Positions 32,481 through 44,334 of a DNA stretch of 64,000 nucleotides are shown one piece after another; position 1 is the first letter of the stretch; every line of letters begins with the position of its first letter. The notes under the pieces are model-generated. The model ran no database searches, had not been told where the DNA came from, and was given only the letters and a program-made list of their open reading frames with translations. The translations under genes and the position numbers were made by a program. Origin of the DNA: Isoetes taiwanensis (Eukaryota; Streptophyta; Lycopodiopsida; Isoetales; Isoetaceae); contig JAJEKV010000009.1 in the NCBI GenBank assembly GCA_021234155.1, positions 9,928,546 to 9,992,545 of the forward strand, given 5' to 3'.

Positions 32481-35400
32481 ATTAGAACTTCTAACCTTAA
32501 AACTTTATGGGAGGCTCTCTAAATCCGGCCGATCTTTGCATATCTTCCCTTGGCTTGACCTACGAAAATTGCACGGACTTTATTCAAGAAAAGATGGTGA
32601 CTAGATTATTTTTCCCAGGCAAATAAGATGGACTTTGTATACTTAGATAATGGCATCCATTTTTTCCTACTCTAAAAGGGGAAGCGTAGAGTAGCATTTC
32701 ATATGCAAAGCTATGACGATCCATCCTTGTCTATTTTCGAAAATGAAGAATGGGATATGGCCCTCTTAGATGCTAAAACGTCGTTTTGCAATGCAAATCA
32801 CATACATGCGAAATTTTGGGCGTCACGGAAGTAGCAAACAAAAGATACCATATAAGAAATGCTGTCGAAAACCAGGTATGGCAATGTTTTGTTCATGAAA
32901 GCAAATGTAAGCTCTTGTTAAGGATTCTCCAGTGCTACTAGAGTGTAAACACAACAGATTGCCTGAAATAGATGATGTACATACTGTGAAAGGGCTGCTG
33001 CTACAAAAGTGCAAGAGTATGTTTAATAATTAGATAGAATGCAGATTTCAATGAAAGGTTCTAAACAAGCTTGAACATGTTAATCTTTGAAATTATGCTA
33101 ATTAGCAGCTGAAAGCATGCATATACAAGTGTTATAAATTTATGGAAGCTTTTTGCTTGTCTCTTTATACATTTCCAGTTATCTATTTCATTTGGCTTGA
33201 TCTACGTTGGGGCAAAAGGTTTACATTAGGCAAACGGTTGATAACCGAGAAGCCTAAGGTACCTTTTGGCCCTTGCATCTTTACCCAATCTATGGCATAT
33301 AATGTATTGGTTGGCTGTAGGTAGATGCTTCTCTTCCTAATGTAGTCCTTTTGTCAATTAGGTTTTGATTGAGCTTGGAAACTAGCAATAGAATGAAACT
33401 TGAAGAAAATATTGCTGAAAGTTGGTAAAGCTACAAAGAGTTATGTAATACTGTTTGTTCATGAATCAGATCCATGTTCTCAGATCTGCATCCTTGCTTC
33501 TTAACACTCTTAAAGGTAATATATTTCTCGGTCTTTAGCAAGATTGGAACAAAAGTTTTTGGCAGATTTATGCAAGGCTATGGTAAATATTTCTGTGACC
33601 AGTACATTACGTTAAAGTTGGGCTTTGCTTCACCATGTAATCCCATATAACAGTGATAAAAGAAAGAAAAGGGAATATGCTGTGGATATTTCTTATTGTT
33701 GCAAACTTATTAACTTATAATCGAAAAATCCTAAGCTCAGATGAAACCCAGTAATGCTTTGTAATTAAATGCTGGTTACATCAGTTATATGGAATATTAT
33801 CAGAAATGGCATTTGATCATTTTGCATAAATTCTATACCAGCTATTGGATTGGGTGTGCTCATAAAATGCTTTAAGCAGGGGGTAACTTCTAATGTGCAT
33901 TATTGAGAGTAAATGCATAAGTTGTGGATGTCAAACTTGTTGTTATATCCGCAGCCATAGGATGATCTAGATCCAAAGGTTAAAATGTAACACGTCTTGG
34001 CAGAAGACCTTGGATGGTTGGTATCATCTTGGACTTTTTTCCTTTTATTAAGTAATGATGGAATGCTTAGGGCTCTAATGCATCAGGACTCTAAGGTATT
34101 ATTGCTTTGTCACTGTAGTTATTTACTGCAGGTTGCTCGAGCAAAGGTAAAGATCAATGGCTCTATGGCATTATTGCTTTATAATTATAAGATCATAATT
34201 GTGTCGATTAGTGGATAGTCTTAAAAGGAAAAATGGAAACAAAATAGATGATAGCTCTAATAGATGAAAATGGTACATGCTCTAATAGTAGATTTTTTAT
34301 ATGGGCAATTACAAAGGACCTGATTGTAACAGGAAGGGATTCCAAAGTTGAAATTCCATAGTTGATGGTGGATTTCAAACTGGAAAAGACTTAAAAGACA
34401 CAAGACTTGGGAGCTAGGTCAAATTATGATGAGAATAATAGAGGGAGGTTGTAATGGCATCATGGCCACTTGGCACTTTTGGGTTTTTTAATTCGTATAC
34501 ATTACCTTGGCTGAAAATTCTAACCATTGCAAATGCATGTACATTGTAGATGACAAAATACTGGCAATGTGTGCATAACGATATATAGGGAACTTTTCAA
34601 AAAATTCATGGGAGACCACAAACATGCATAAAAGGAAAAAAAAGGCTAAAGGATGGGCATAAATTTATCACAGCATGATGGCAAAATTTGGAGCCAATAT
34701 GACAAATATGACATGGCAAATAAGATTTTTTTAAGGCAAAACTTGGAGAACGATTCTTCATTTCTATGGACGACTCTAATTAGGGTTTGACGATGGCCTC
34801 CCTAACAGGTAGGGACCGATGTAAAGACAATATTTAAGGATGGAGCTTTAGATCAGAAGACCAGATTATGGGTGTCGGTATGAAGCTAAACCTAATGGGT
34901 TGTACAGACGGTAGCCTGCTTTATTTAAAAGTTTCAAGATCATACTATAGAAACATGTTGGAAAGAGATAAATCTTAAGCCTGTGCATTCGGCTGCTCCT
35001 ATGTTGATGATTGATGGGTGTATATGGGCCATAATAATGATCTGGACTTCCAGTAAGGAGAATAAGGGAGAGTGATTCCACAATAAACGACTGCATCAAT
35101 ATTCCATCTGGTTCAACTCGTCCTAATCAGGTTGAGATTTGTAATTATTGCTTAGAAACCTCAACTACTCTAGATTTGATAAAACTATTAGCATATTTTG
35201 ATCAAGGAAAATGATAGTTATATAGATCTAACCATGTATAAGTGGTTCTAGTATTCTATGCATTTATTTGCTTCCTTACAAACACCTAGTATAAATTTGC
35301 ATGTATTTGGATTGTTAAGATATTGATAGGCCTGCCCTTTGTGTCTATTGGTTGGAGATATATTTATACTTCTAAGAGCTTGCAGTGGCATATTTGTACT

Positions 35401-38400
35401 ATATTTTTGGCTACATCAAAATGCTTTGCACGGATTTCTTGAGCTTGGCATATCTGCAACATGGTAATAGGGCTTGAAGTTTGATTTGCCTGGTGATCTA
35501 ATAACTGCATAGCTAGGCAGATCTGATTTACCTTATGCTAATTGGCTACATGTGGGCAACAAGTTTGATCATTATGAGTTAACCATCATCTGTGTATTTT
35601 AGTACATTGCTTAAATCTATAGACAGGCTGAAAAAATGTATTTAGATAAAAAACAATGAGACAACAGTGACTCTAAGTGGCTTTTTAATTAAAATTAAAA
35701 ATGGACTAGTTGCATATGGCTATGAACTTAATGTATAACCTGAGGTCTGATATGCTGCTTAAGGATGATCTACCTTGACATAAAAATCATACATTAGAGA
35801 GAATAAACTAATGATATTAAAAGCATTGGCCATGCAATAGAAACCATTAAGCTGGTTATTTTAGCATCTGAAATAAGGTTATGTACAGAAGAAATTAATA
35901 CAATGGGTCATCAAGGTTAAGCTGAAGTTATCAGGGGCCTTGAATATAATATAGCTCTAGCATAGACCTGGGTCTAATTCTTTAAATGTAGGGCATGTTG
36001 TGGAACATATGAGCTGCAAGATTTAGATGCTTATAATGCAAGATTTAAATGCTTATTGCTGATGTAAATTGAATAACAGTGATGATTTACAGTTATATTT
36101 TGATGATACAGATAATTAAGTAGGTTTTTACTTGAACAAATAAATGATTGTCCTGTTGGCATCATCCTTATGTTCTAGTGCTAAAATGTTAAAAAGAGCA
36201 TTAGGCAGGTTTGCACTTGCTGATGCTAGGATGGTACAGGACTGGATAGACCTTACATTTTGGTTATTTAGACATGCATGGTGCAGGGCGAAGAGCCCAA
36301 GAGATCCATAGCTTACCTGCTAGTGACTTAGGCTCTTACCCTTCTTAGGCTAACTGTCCTATGGTTTCATTGTAGGTAATGGGATTTCTTCCTCCTACGT
36401 GTGTTCTCCCATTTATTCAAGTTGGAAAAGCTACAAGACGTGATGACATTGAAGATACAATTCTGAGAAGTCTAATGAGCTCTATAGTATTGATTCGAAA
36501 GAAAAGAAAATTTTAAACTCTATGTTATGCTGTCCTAGTGTCTGAAGGAAAAACATTATTTGGAATGACAAAAGGAAATTGTTACTTATCATAGAATCTC
36601 GTACTTTCTTCTACTTTGATAAATGTTGACCATTTTTAAGGCTTAAGTCAATTTTATACCTGTTTTGGCTTAAGGCTGCATATTGGCCCGAAGTGGCCTT
36701 TGCAGAAGTCCATGGAAGGTAAAAGTCTGTTTGAACAGATTTTAAAAGTTTTTTATTTTTTAAAGAAAATACATACTGGGATGGTACACCATTATGGTAG
36801 TAGACACCATACTTAGCGCCAAATTTTTCATAGGCGATGTTAGTCGATTTTGGGTATGCTAGTAGTGTTGCGCGTCTCTCAAAGTTGAATCCGGTGGGGT
36901 TGTTGGTGAATATTCATATGGATGGGTTATGTGTATGGGGTTAAAATTTTCTTTGGCCCTTTTATGCTTATGGGTTTTGTCACTTGGGTATCAAGAATGC
37001 TTATGGGGTTTGTCGCTTGGGTATCAAGAATGCCAGTCTTATTATGGCTCTAAGGCCTTCATTGATTTTTGAACATGGATAGGTGAAGAGTATATATAAG
37101 CATGAATAAGACAAAGCTTGCAATGTAATGTGTAATTTAGTTGATATTAGAAATTGTAATTTATAACACCATAGAAAGATGATGTCCAATTTTGAAAACT
37201 GCTAATTAGTCTTGGTTGGTACCAATGAGGGCAAATCTGGACATATAACTTAAGATATTGAAATGATCCTATTCTTTTATTATTTGGACCACTTATTTTA
37301 GAAAAGCATTCGCTATATTCATTTTATTCTTCAAAGCCAAGGCAATACAGAACAATTTACTTCATGATACACAATAGTCATGTATGAATAACATGGTGTT
37401 CTAATACTCAAAGCTTCCACTTTAATTGTTTTTACAATAAGACAGTTTGCCAACTTTGAGAAAGGCTTTTCCTCATTGTAGATCGGATTGTTGCAATTCA
37501 TAATGGATAAGAAAGCTCTTTAAGTCTAATTTCTGATCCAAGTAAAATCACTGAAAGAGGATCAAGAAATCTCGAGATATGGATATCTAAGAGCAAGCCC
37601 TTTTTCCATGACACCAAATTGCATTTTCTCCTTAAGAACTATGAGAATGCATTATAGAAAATCCAAAACATTGAAACGTCAGTAAAATATATGAAATAAT
37701 ATCATGAGAATTCAAGGAGTAATTACCAATCAATTGAACTCTGATACGAATAATAGATGTACACCCAAATCCTCTTATGCTATAAATGAGCAAGCATTTG
37801 TTGAGCACCATTGCATATCCACCTCTAATCATCATTTGATTGAGCATGAGAGGTCCTATTAGTGCCAAAATTCTTAATTGAACATGAGCAAGGAACTTGA
37901 TGGGTAAATCAAGTCGAATTTGTAGATTCACACAAGCCAAAGAGAACTTCCCGAAATTAGAATGAGAAAGAAAGAGTTGATTGCTCTTGTTGATCAATGA
38001 AGCATATATAGAGGTATAGCAAATGCCCTCTGGAATCCCTTTCCATGTTTTCTACTGGTGGGCCTGTTATACACGCATTTTACCCAAATCCCAAGACTGA
38101 ATAGTGTGTATTACAAGGAGAGCATGATAGTTATTGTAGTCACCAACTCTATAAGAAATGTTAAAATGTATATGCACTTACAATGTAGTACGCAGTTTGA
38201 CATTTACTGACAAATATAAATTTCAATAAGCAACAACAAAGGTCTTCAACACGTTCACTAAAGACCTTCTACGCCCTTAAAGTAAATAGAACCCAAACTA
38301 ATCGTGATTAGATTTTTTGTTTCCTATTGGAGGGATCCGCTGATAGATAGTCATGGTTTTTTCAGTTTTCTTGAAGAATTCGAGGACATTGTAGGCCATT

Positions 38401-38502
38401 CTCCTTTTCTTTGGGATTTAAAAACATTGCATGATATTCGAGACAGTGAGATTGGTGTGGATGAATAATTGAATTGAATTAAATTGAATTGAGTTGAGTT
38501 GA
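32481..38502. other. Long AT-rich gene-poor region
   Basis: No confident gene. Coding-like scraps: 33997-34218 (possible exon text NDGMLRALMHQDSK followed by GT) and 36376-36514, after TTTCATTGTAG (MGFLPPTCVLPFIQVGKATR, then RRDDIEDTILRSLM, ending TAA). They may be exons of one plus-strand gene with long introns. A minus frame at 37997-37632 (121 aa) shows no domain. The block 33237-33325 resembles 9117-9210. A 33-bp direct duplication lies at 36966-37031. Confidence 0.4.
36376..36517 (+). CDS. Candidate terminal exon, unknown gene
   Basis: Opens right after a good acceptor (tttcattgtag) and stays open for about 46 codons to TAA. It encodes VMGFLPPTCVLPF, GKATRRDDIEDTILRSLMSS and a basic end. 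Amino-acid composition looks coding, but there is no recognised domain and the upstream exons are uncertain. Confidence 0.3.
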
Positions 38503-38766
38503 GGGTGAGATTCCACTACGGCAGTTCTTGGTGTGGCAGTTTACATCCACAAATCAGGAAGAGCCATCTTGCAAAATGCCGAAGGAGCGCAGATTCCATT
38601 AGTGGAAATTAAGAGCGGCAATTTAGATTTGGCATTAGGCTCGGTTTAGTGTATAATTGCCAAAAATGCTGCTCTAACTGCCGGGAGATGGGGTTGGGAG
38701 TTGGAAGTTCTAGCGTTAATGGCAAAGTTTTAAGCTAATTGCCTTGCGTTGTGTGGAATCTCACCC
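38503..38766. mobile_element. Short MITE with 14-bp terminal inverted repeats
   Basis: 264 bp, bounded by GGGTGAGATTCCAC (38503-38516) and its exact complement GTGGAATCTCACCC (38753-38766). TGA flanks both sides, a possible 3-bp target duplication. Non-coding. A 3-bp duplication fits PIF/Harbinger-type elements, but TGA is not their preferred target, so the superfamily is tentative. It sits about 0.65 kb upstream of the ATI-like gene. Confidence 0.75.
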
Positions 38767-39119
38767 TGAGTTTGGGAATTGCACATTGGCAATGACGTAG
38801 AGTGACACACATACACATGAGAGGTGTGTTTTCCTTTGTAGAAGGTTAGCTTGGGCATTTCATAAGTGTGGGTAGCGTGATGCTTCAGAGCCAAGTGGCA
38901 GTGACGTGGCAGAAGACATTTGATGTTCCACATTTGTATACGTGTCGGAAGAGGAGCCCTCCTTTTCATCATGCAATAAAAATAATGGGCGCAATAATTT
39001 CTAGAAGGGAAAGAAGAAACAGACAGTCTCCATTTTGTCTGGTTTTGGAGCGCGTCTCTCCCTTGGAGCTAACTCCGGCGACTCCAGCTCCCTCCCTTCC
39101 CAACCATGTGCCCTTATAA

Positions 39120-39420
39120 TCGCTCATTTTTCTCCGTCCTTTCTTGCCCTATAACTGCCCCTTGCTCTTTCCCCTTTCCTTTCCGTCCTTAACCACCCTT
39201 TTCACGCCATCTCTGCCTCCGGAATCATGTAAGTTATTTATGCTTTCCTTTGCCTTCTTTGCAGTTTTTATATTGGGTTTTTGTAAGAGAATCTTCCTCT
39301 TTTTTGTGGAGTAAGTGATTCTTATTGGCTAGAAAGTTGGAGGGTTGGCAATTTTGTTCGTGTTTTTCTTGGCAGATTTAAGTTATTGTTGGTAGGAATT
39401 GAGTTTTGACAGTTTGAGAC
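39120..39420 (+). promoter_or_regulatory. 5' leader of the ATI-like gene with a probable intron
   Basis: A pyrimidine-rich stretch (39125-39220) of the kind found at plant transcription starts is followed by a donor (T|GTAAGT, 39229) and an acceptor (CTTGGCAG, 39374-39375), giving a 147-bp leader intron. The ATG at 39421 is the first in a good context after it. No clear TATA box was identified. Confidence 0.5.
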
Positions 39421-40519
39421 ATGGACGGGCATGGTAGCGATGGCAGCGATGATAATGGCACAGGACGTGGAAATGAGTGGGAGGTTCTTTCTGATCTTGA
39501 CTCTTCTGGGTTTGCTTTTGATTCTGATGTTAATAACGGGAATGGCCATGGTGCCCTGAGCGAAGGAATTAGTATGGTTTCAGAACATTTCAATTGTCCT
39601 TCCTTAGAATCCTATTCACCAGATGCCAGTGCACAAGCATTAAATACTCTGTCTCAACCAGTAAACTCCTCTGCACTGGATTGGATAGAACCACCTGATT
39701 CTAGGGAGGACAGTAAGGAATCCTTTGATGGTTCCAGCATAGGCATTTCTGGAAGAATAGATGATCATGATGACGATGATGATCAGAGGCATGATGTTGT
39801 AGAAGGTAAGCATGTAAATGTGGATTTAAAGTCATCCTTGTTTTCTCCATCGGTGCAAGTAGTTTTGATGTCTACAGGAAGTGCTCAAATATGTTCGAAG
39901 AATGACCAGAACTTGCAACAGGCACATGATGACAAAGGCGATAAATACGATGTGGAAGATGATGCCGAATCATTGGCTGAATTAGAGCGTGAAATTTTTG
40001 CAGGATCTGGCTTCTCTTCCTTGATTCAATCAGATATGCATGGCAATGTTGTAAGAGTAGATGAAAAGGGGCATGATATTGGTGAAGAGGAGGAAGATGA
40101 TTACTTAGGTAGCTGGTGGAAGCATACTGCCTTGTGGAGATACTGGAGGCAGGCTACTACTCTCTGGTCTCTTACCCTGGCTGCTGCTATAATGGGACTT
40201 GTTATTTTAGGGCAAAGATGTCAGCATGAGCGCTGGAAAAATCATCAATTACGGTTGCAATTGTGCTACAAAGATGAGGTACAAGTTGCAAAAGCTGTTA
40301 TATTGATTTGATTTGTTGTTTATTTGTAGATCATTATGTGTTAATGAAGCCATTACTGTTGGAAGCATGTTGAAATATGAAGTCCCAGCTAATGCATATT
40401 TCTCTGGACAGAAAATAAGTCAATTGCTATTTCAAATAGCCCAACTAAAAGAGACTTCATCAGGTCGTCGACGAATTGCTGTTATTCGAAGAAATGGTGG
40501 CCTTCAGGGCCACTTTTAA
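39421..40519 (+). CDS. ATG8-interacting protein (ATI1/ATI2-like)
   Basis: Two exons, 39421-40278 and 40412-40519 (GAG|GTACAA ... GGACAG|AAA, phase 0), give about 321 residues. ATI proteins are plant-specific membrane proteins that bind ATG8 and mark ER- and plastid-derived bodies for autophagy. Evidence: the C-terminal signature WSLTLAAAIMGLVILGQR (transmembrane, ~249-266), then QHERWKNHQLRLQ, and after the intron KISQLL...RRRIAVIRRNGG. WEVL at residues 20-23 is a textbook W-x-x-L ATG8-interacting motif in the same place as in flowering-plant ATIs; F198-L201 (FSSL) is a second candidate. The middle is acidic and disordered. At 321 aa it is somewhat longer than the roughly 250-residue Arabidopsis proteins. 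No lesions were seen. The usual QRW is QRC here. Confidence 0.85.
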
Positions 40520-41608
40520 ACGATCTTCTGTCATCAATTCTCCAAATGGTACTTAATAGTTTGATGACTTGCTATGTAGTAAATGTTGTTTTATAATTTT
40601 GTCTATATAGTTGCATATGAAGCAATGTAAGATGTTTCATGGAAAATCTTATGGAATTTAAACGTGTTTCCTTTCACATGAATAGCAAGAAGTACCCGAG
40701 CCAGAATGGATAGTCAAGATGTCCATTGGTGGATACAGTTGGAAGTCTTTTTGCTCACGACCGTACCTTATTCATGAGACATGGCTTGCCTGAAATGACA
40801 TATAAAGGATATTTGATTATCTTCATTATTTTTTATGATGATTGTTTCTTGGAAAGGATGCATTTTAATGGCTCACATATCTTTCTAGAATCATGATTGT
40901 AGAAGGTAATCCATTTATTAAAGCTGTGCAACTTATATATTGCTGCTGTTGAAGGAATTTCTGATTGACAGTGCTGCTAAAAGAAGAGGAGAGTGGCCAT
41001 TGTTGGAAACATTTGTGAAATTAGTAAATGTTAAAGATGATTGTTAAGTGAACTAAGATTATCTAGGTGAAAATTTTTGGACGAATGTGCTGAGCCATGA
41101 TTCTTAGTATCACAATCCACCATCATCATAAACTTTGTATTCTGGGAGGTGCTTGTGGCAATGGTTTGTGCTAAGATTTTAGCTGGTATCATATTCGAAA
41201 TTGTATATTTTGAGTGATTTGAGCAGCTTATTTGCATTTAGTGGTCATGCTTCCTTTTTATAGGTTTTTAAAATATATTTTTTTGGTAAGGGCCATTTTC
41301 TTAGGGCATGGATAAGAGTGCATAGATAAGAGTGCATGCCCTTTTCTTTTTTCGGCAGGGACGGCAACATCTCCCAGTGGATTTTTGTTGAGGCAGGCCA
41401 GTTTGTAAGCATAAGTCCATGTGGGCTAAGTCCATGTGGGCTGTGCTTCTGTTTTAGAGGTCTAGTGGGCTTGTTTCTGGAGGTGAAGAGGCTGCTGTGG
41501 TTGATTGTGGTGAAGCTGCTGTTGTGGTTTATTGCGGATTCTACAGAGCATGGCCGACTACCCAGTGCTTCTCTTGGAGCTTGGCTGCATTGGGCTTCAT
41601 TGTTTGTA
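40520..41608. other. 3' flank of the ATI-like gene
   Basis: No second gene. The stretch 40687-40794 is open (EPEWIVKMSIGGYSWKSF) but has no splice support. A 15-bp direct repeat (AAGTCCATGTGGGCT) occurs twice at 41414-41443. Confidence 0.4.
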
Positions 41609-42031
41609 GGGAAAATTCCAATTAGACCCCTCAAGTTTGCGAAAATTTCAAAAATACCCTCCAAATATGAAGAGCATTTTTGGGCTCCTCAAATGCAAAA
41701 GTTGTCTTCATAAATATTATAAAATATTATAGATTAGAACAAGATCTTCAAACAACATCATCGAAATTGGAGTTGAAATTCACAAGTTATGTTCATTTAC
41801 ATCGTTTTTATAGCATTTATTTAAAAACACTATAACTTGAAGCTTCTAATTTTAGTTTGGATGATTTTACTGCTATTGAATAGCTCTCATTGACATCTAC
41901 AAATCTCATGGAGGACATCTTTTTAGTTGGTTGATCACAAGAAAGTTATTGTCATTTGCGCTAAATACCTTATTTCTAGGGTTATTTCTGGAATATTTGT
42001 AAACTTGAGGGGTATATTTGGAATTTTCCCC
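41609..42031. mobile_element. hAT-like MITE, copy 2 (well-preserved ends)
   Basis: 423 bp with terminal inverted repeats of about 35 bp. The left end GGGAAAATTCCAATTAGACC faces the complement of the right end ...GGTATATTTGGAATTTTCCCC. Flanks TGTTTGTA and TGTTTGTG give a 7-8 bp target duplication, as in hAT elements. No transposase. The second copy is at 13570-14010. Confidence 0.82.
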
Positions 42032-42465
42032 TGTTTGTGCCTGTTGGAGCTCAATAGGAAACATCCAGCTCCGGAAGGCATGCATGCATTGGTAGGCATC
42101 ACCGGTCTGAATCTAGATGAAAAGGGGCTTGACAATAGTCTCTGGTTTAGAATAGGAATTGCAAAGGCATCTCTGTGTTCTAAAGTTGGGTCCGATTGAG
42201 CGCAGGGCTGATGCATGCCATTGGGTTCAAGAAAAGAAAAAAAATTTGGCCTTTTTTTTTGGATTTGTGCATGTGAAATAGTGCAAAGGTTCTGAATTTA
42301 ATGAATGGTGAGATTAAATATCTGCATGTTAGAAATTGACCTTAGAAAGTGGCAAAGCATTTTTTTGAGAAAAAGATGTGAGCCATTAATTTGGTATGAT
42401 GCTGGGGATATGCTGAAGATCAATGGTTCATATTCAACCTTAAAAACAAAACCCATAAACCCTTG
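42032..42465. other. Non-coding spacer
   Basis: Nothing supported here. Confidence 0.4.
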
Positions 42466-42469
42466 ATAA

Positions 42470-43115
42470 ACCCTTGAATTGAAATTGAAATTAAAGATGT
42501 TTCCAAGTATTAGACTCTTTCAATGCGAAAAGACTCTTTTTCCAATGAATTGAAATTGAAATTAAAGATGTTTAAAGAATTAAGACTCTTTCAATGCGAA
42601 AAGACTTTTCTTTCAAGTATTATTGAAATTGAAAAGATGTTTAAAGAATTAGACTATTTCAATGCGAAAAGACTTTTTTTTTCAAGTATTAAACCCTTGA
42701 ATTGAAATTGAAATTCAAGATGTTTAAAGAATTAGATTCTTTCAATGCGAAAAGACTCTTTTTCCAAGTATTAAACCCTTGAATTGAAATTGAAATTGAA
42801 ATTAAAGATGTTTAAAGAATTAGATTCTTTCAATGCGAAAAGACTATTTTTCCAAGTATTATTGAAACTGAAATTAAAGATGTTAGACTCTTTCAATGCG
42901 AAAAGACTCTTTTTCCAAGTATTATTGAAATTGAAATTAAAGATGTTTAAAGAATTAGACTCTCTCAATGCGAAAAAGACTTTTTTTCCACCTTGAATTT
43001 AAATTGGAATTGAAATTGAAATTAAAGATGTTTCCAAGACTCTTTCAATGCGAAAAGACTCTTTTTTCAAGTATTAAACCCTTGAATTAAAATTGAAATT
43101 AAACAACTCTTTGGG
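42470..43115. repeat. ~75-84 bp tandem repeat, first block (about eight units)
   Basis: Units share 'gaattgaaattgaaattaaa', 'gatgtttaaagaattagac', 'tctttcaatgcgaaaagact' and 'ctttttccaagtattaaacc'. Unit length varies because the last segment is sometimes dropped and GAAATT is repeated a variable number of times. The frames seen in both orientations (for example 42784-42996) are by-products of the repeat. Confidence 0.9.
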
Positions 43116-43117
43116 AC

Positions 43118-43627
43118 ATGATCCTCGATGAGAGCAAATATGGTTTTCTTACCAATTACAACAAAATTGTTTTCTTTAGAAGACCGGATGGAGGAGACAA
43201 AGGTCTTGAGTACTCTCCTGTAATTCGTATTGACCAGGCCCCAATTGAGAAGTTTCTATTCGTGCTATTTCTTTCGGAACAAGATAAAGGTTTGAAGCAT
43301 CTTTATTCTAGGATTAGGGTAAAAGATACACCTCCTCAAGGTTATACCTTGCGATTGCCTCCTTATATTAGTTTGACTAAATCAGGAAGACCATCAAAGC
43401 GTCAATGTTTGCCCCTACAAGTGAATGCTCGGGCAAGGATGAGCTTTCAAGATCTAGATGATATTCGGGCAAATATGGGCTTGCTAAATTTAAATCTAGA
43501 TGACATTGGATTCGAAGATGTTCCAACATATAATATGGAATACCTGGGCATTTCTGGATTAGTAATTGGGGAGGGGGAGGAGGGGGAGGGGGGTCTAATT
43601 CAATGGCTCAATTTTGTAATATGTTAG
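43118..43627 (+). pseudogene. Nuclease-like ORF fragment between satellite blocks
   Basis: 169-codon frame: MILDESKYGFLTNYNKIVFF, RRPDGG, then IDQAPIEKFLFVLF. The SKYGFLTNY...VFF pattern recalls the central part of PD-(D/E)XK-like domains found in transposon- and Crinkler-associated proteins (a 'gvltty..twf.kr' type block). The catalytic residues expected upstream are absent, as the frame abuts the repeat at 43110. The C-terminal part ends in a Gly/Glu run. Probably a captured gene fragment; the family assignment is weak. Confidence 0.4.
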
Positions 43628-43699
43628 ATGCCCCTTTCAATGGTTTGATATATTATATTAATACATCATAATATGTACGAAATATGTGGCGGCCCTTTT

Positions 43700-44325
43700 A
43701 ATGGCGAAAAGACTCTTTTTCCAAGTATTAAACCCTTGAATTGAAATTGAAATTAAAGATGTTTAAAGAATTAGACTCTTTCAATGCAGGTTCAGGACAT
43801 TTAGCAAAGCATTCCGTAAGCATTATGTCCCGAGATTCCATACCAGCAGACAAATACAACAGTTTTACAGGCTAGATTAGGGCAACTTATCCGTAGCCAA
43901 GTACACTAAAGAGTTCATGAGGTTGAGACTCAATGTCCCTAGGATCACGGAAAGACAAGCAGTGGATGGGTACATTGAAGGGCTGAATAGCAACATTAAG
44001 AGGTTGGTTCGGGCAATCAACTCAAGGACAGTTGGGGAGGCCGAGGATAATGCTTTGAGTTTGGAGGACTCCTTTTCCAATGAATTGAAATTGAAATTAA
44101 AGATGTTTAAAGAATTAGACTCTTTCAATGCGAAAAGACTTTTTTTCTAAGTATTAAACCCTTGAATTTGAAATTAAAGATGTTTAAAGAATTAGACTCT
44201 TTCAATGCGAAAAGACTCTTTTTTCAAGTATTATTGAAATTAAAATTAAAGATATTTAAAAAATTAGATTCTTTTAATGTGAAAAGTCTCTTTTTCCAAG
44301 TATTAAACCCTTCAAATGAAATGTT
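43700..44325. repeat. ~75-84 bp tandem repeat, second block (about five units)
   Basis: Same unit as 42470-43115. The array is broken at 43787-44075 by the gag-like fragment. The break points fall inside the unit ('tctttcaatgc' on the left, 'ttttccaatgaattg' on the right). Confidence 0.88.
43787..44075 (+). pseudogene. gypsy-type gag fragment
   Basis: Reads FRTFSKAFRKHYVPRFH, then, after an in-frame TAG, NLSVAKYTKEFMRLRLNVPR and DGYIEGLNSNIKRLV. This is the usual Retrotrans_gag layout: W/F-x-x-F, the S-V-A-x-Y-x-x-E-F core and the G-L-x-x-x-I-x-x-x-V tail. Only this domain is present. It interrupts the tandem repeat. Confidence 0.7.
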
Positions 44326-44334
44326 TAAAGACTA

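Noticed and set aside
40687-40794. Extra exon of the ATI-like gene (EPEWIVKMSIGGYS...)
   Set aside because: The gene already ends with the expected basic tail and stop at 40519. No donor within exon 2 supports an alternative end.
42470-44325. A CRISPR-like array of ~80-bp units with repeated 'caatgcgaaaagac'
   Set aside because: There are no unique spacers; units are near-contiguous and vary in length, and the genome is eukaryotic. This is a tandem satellite.
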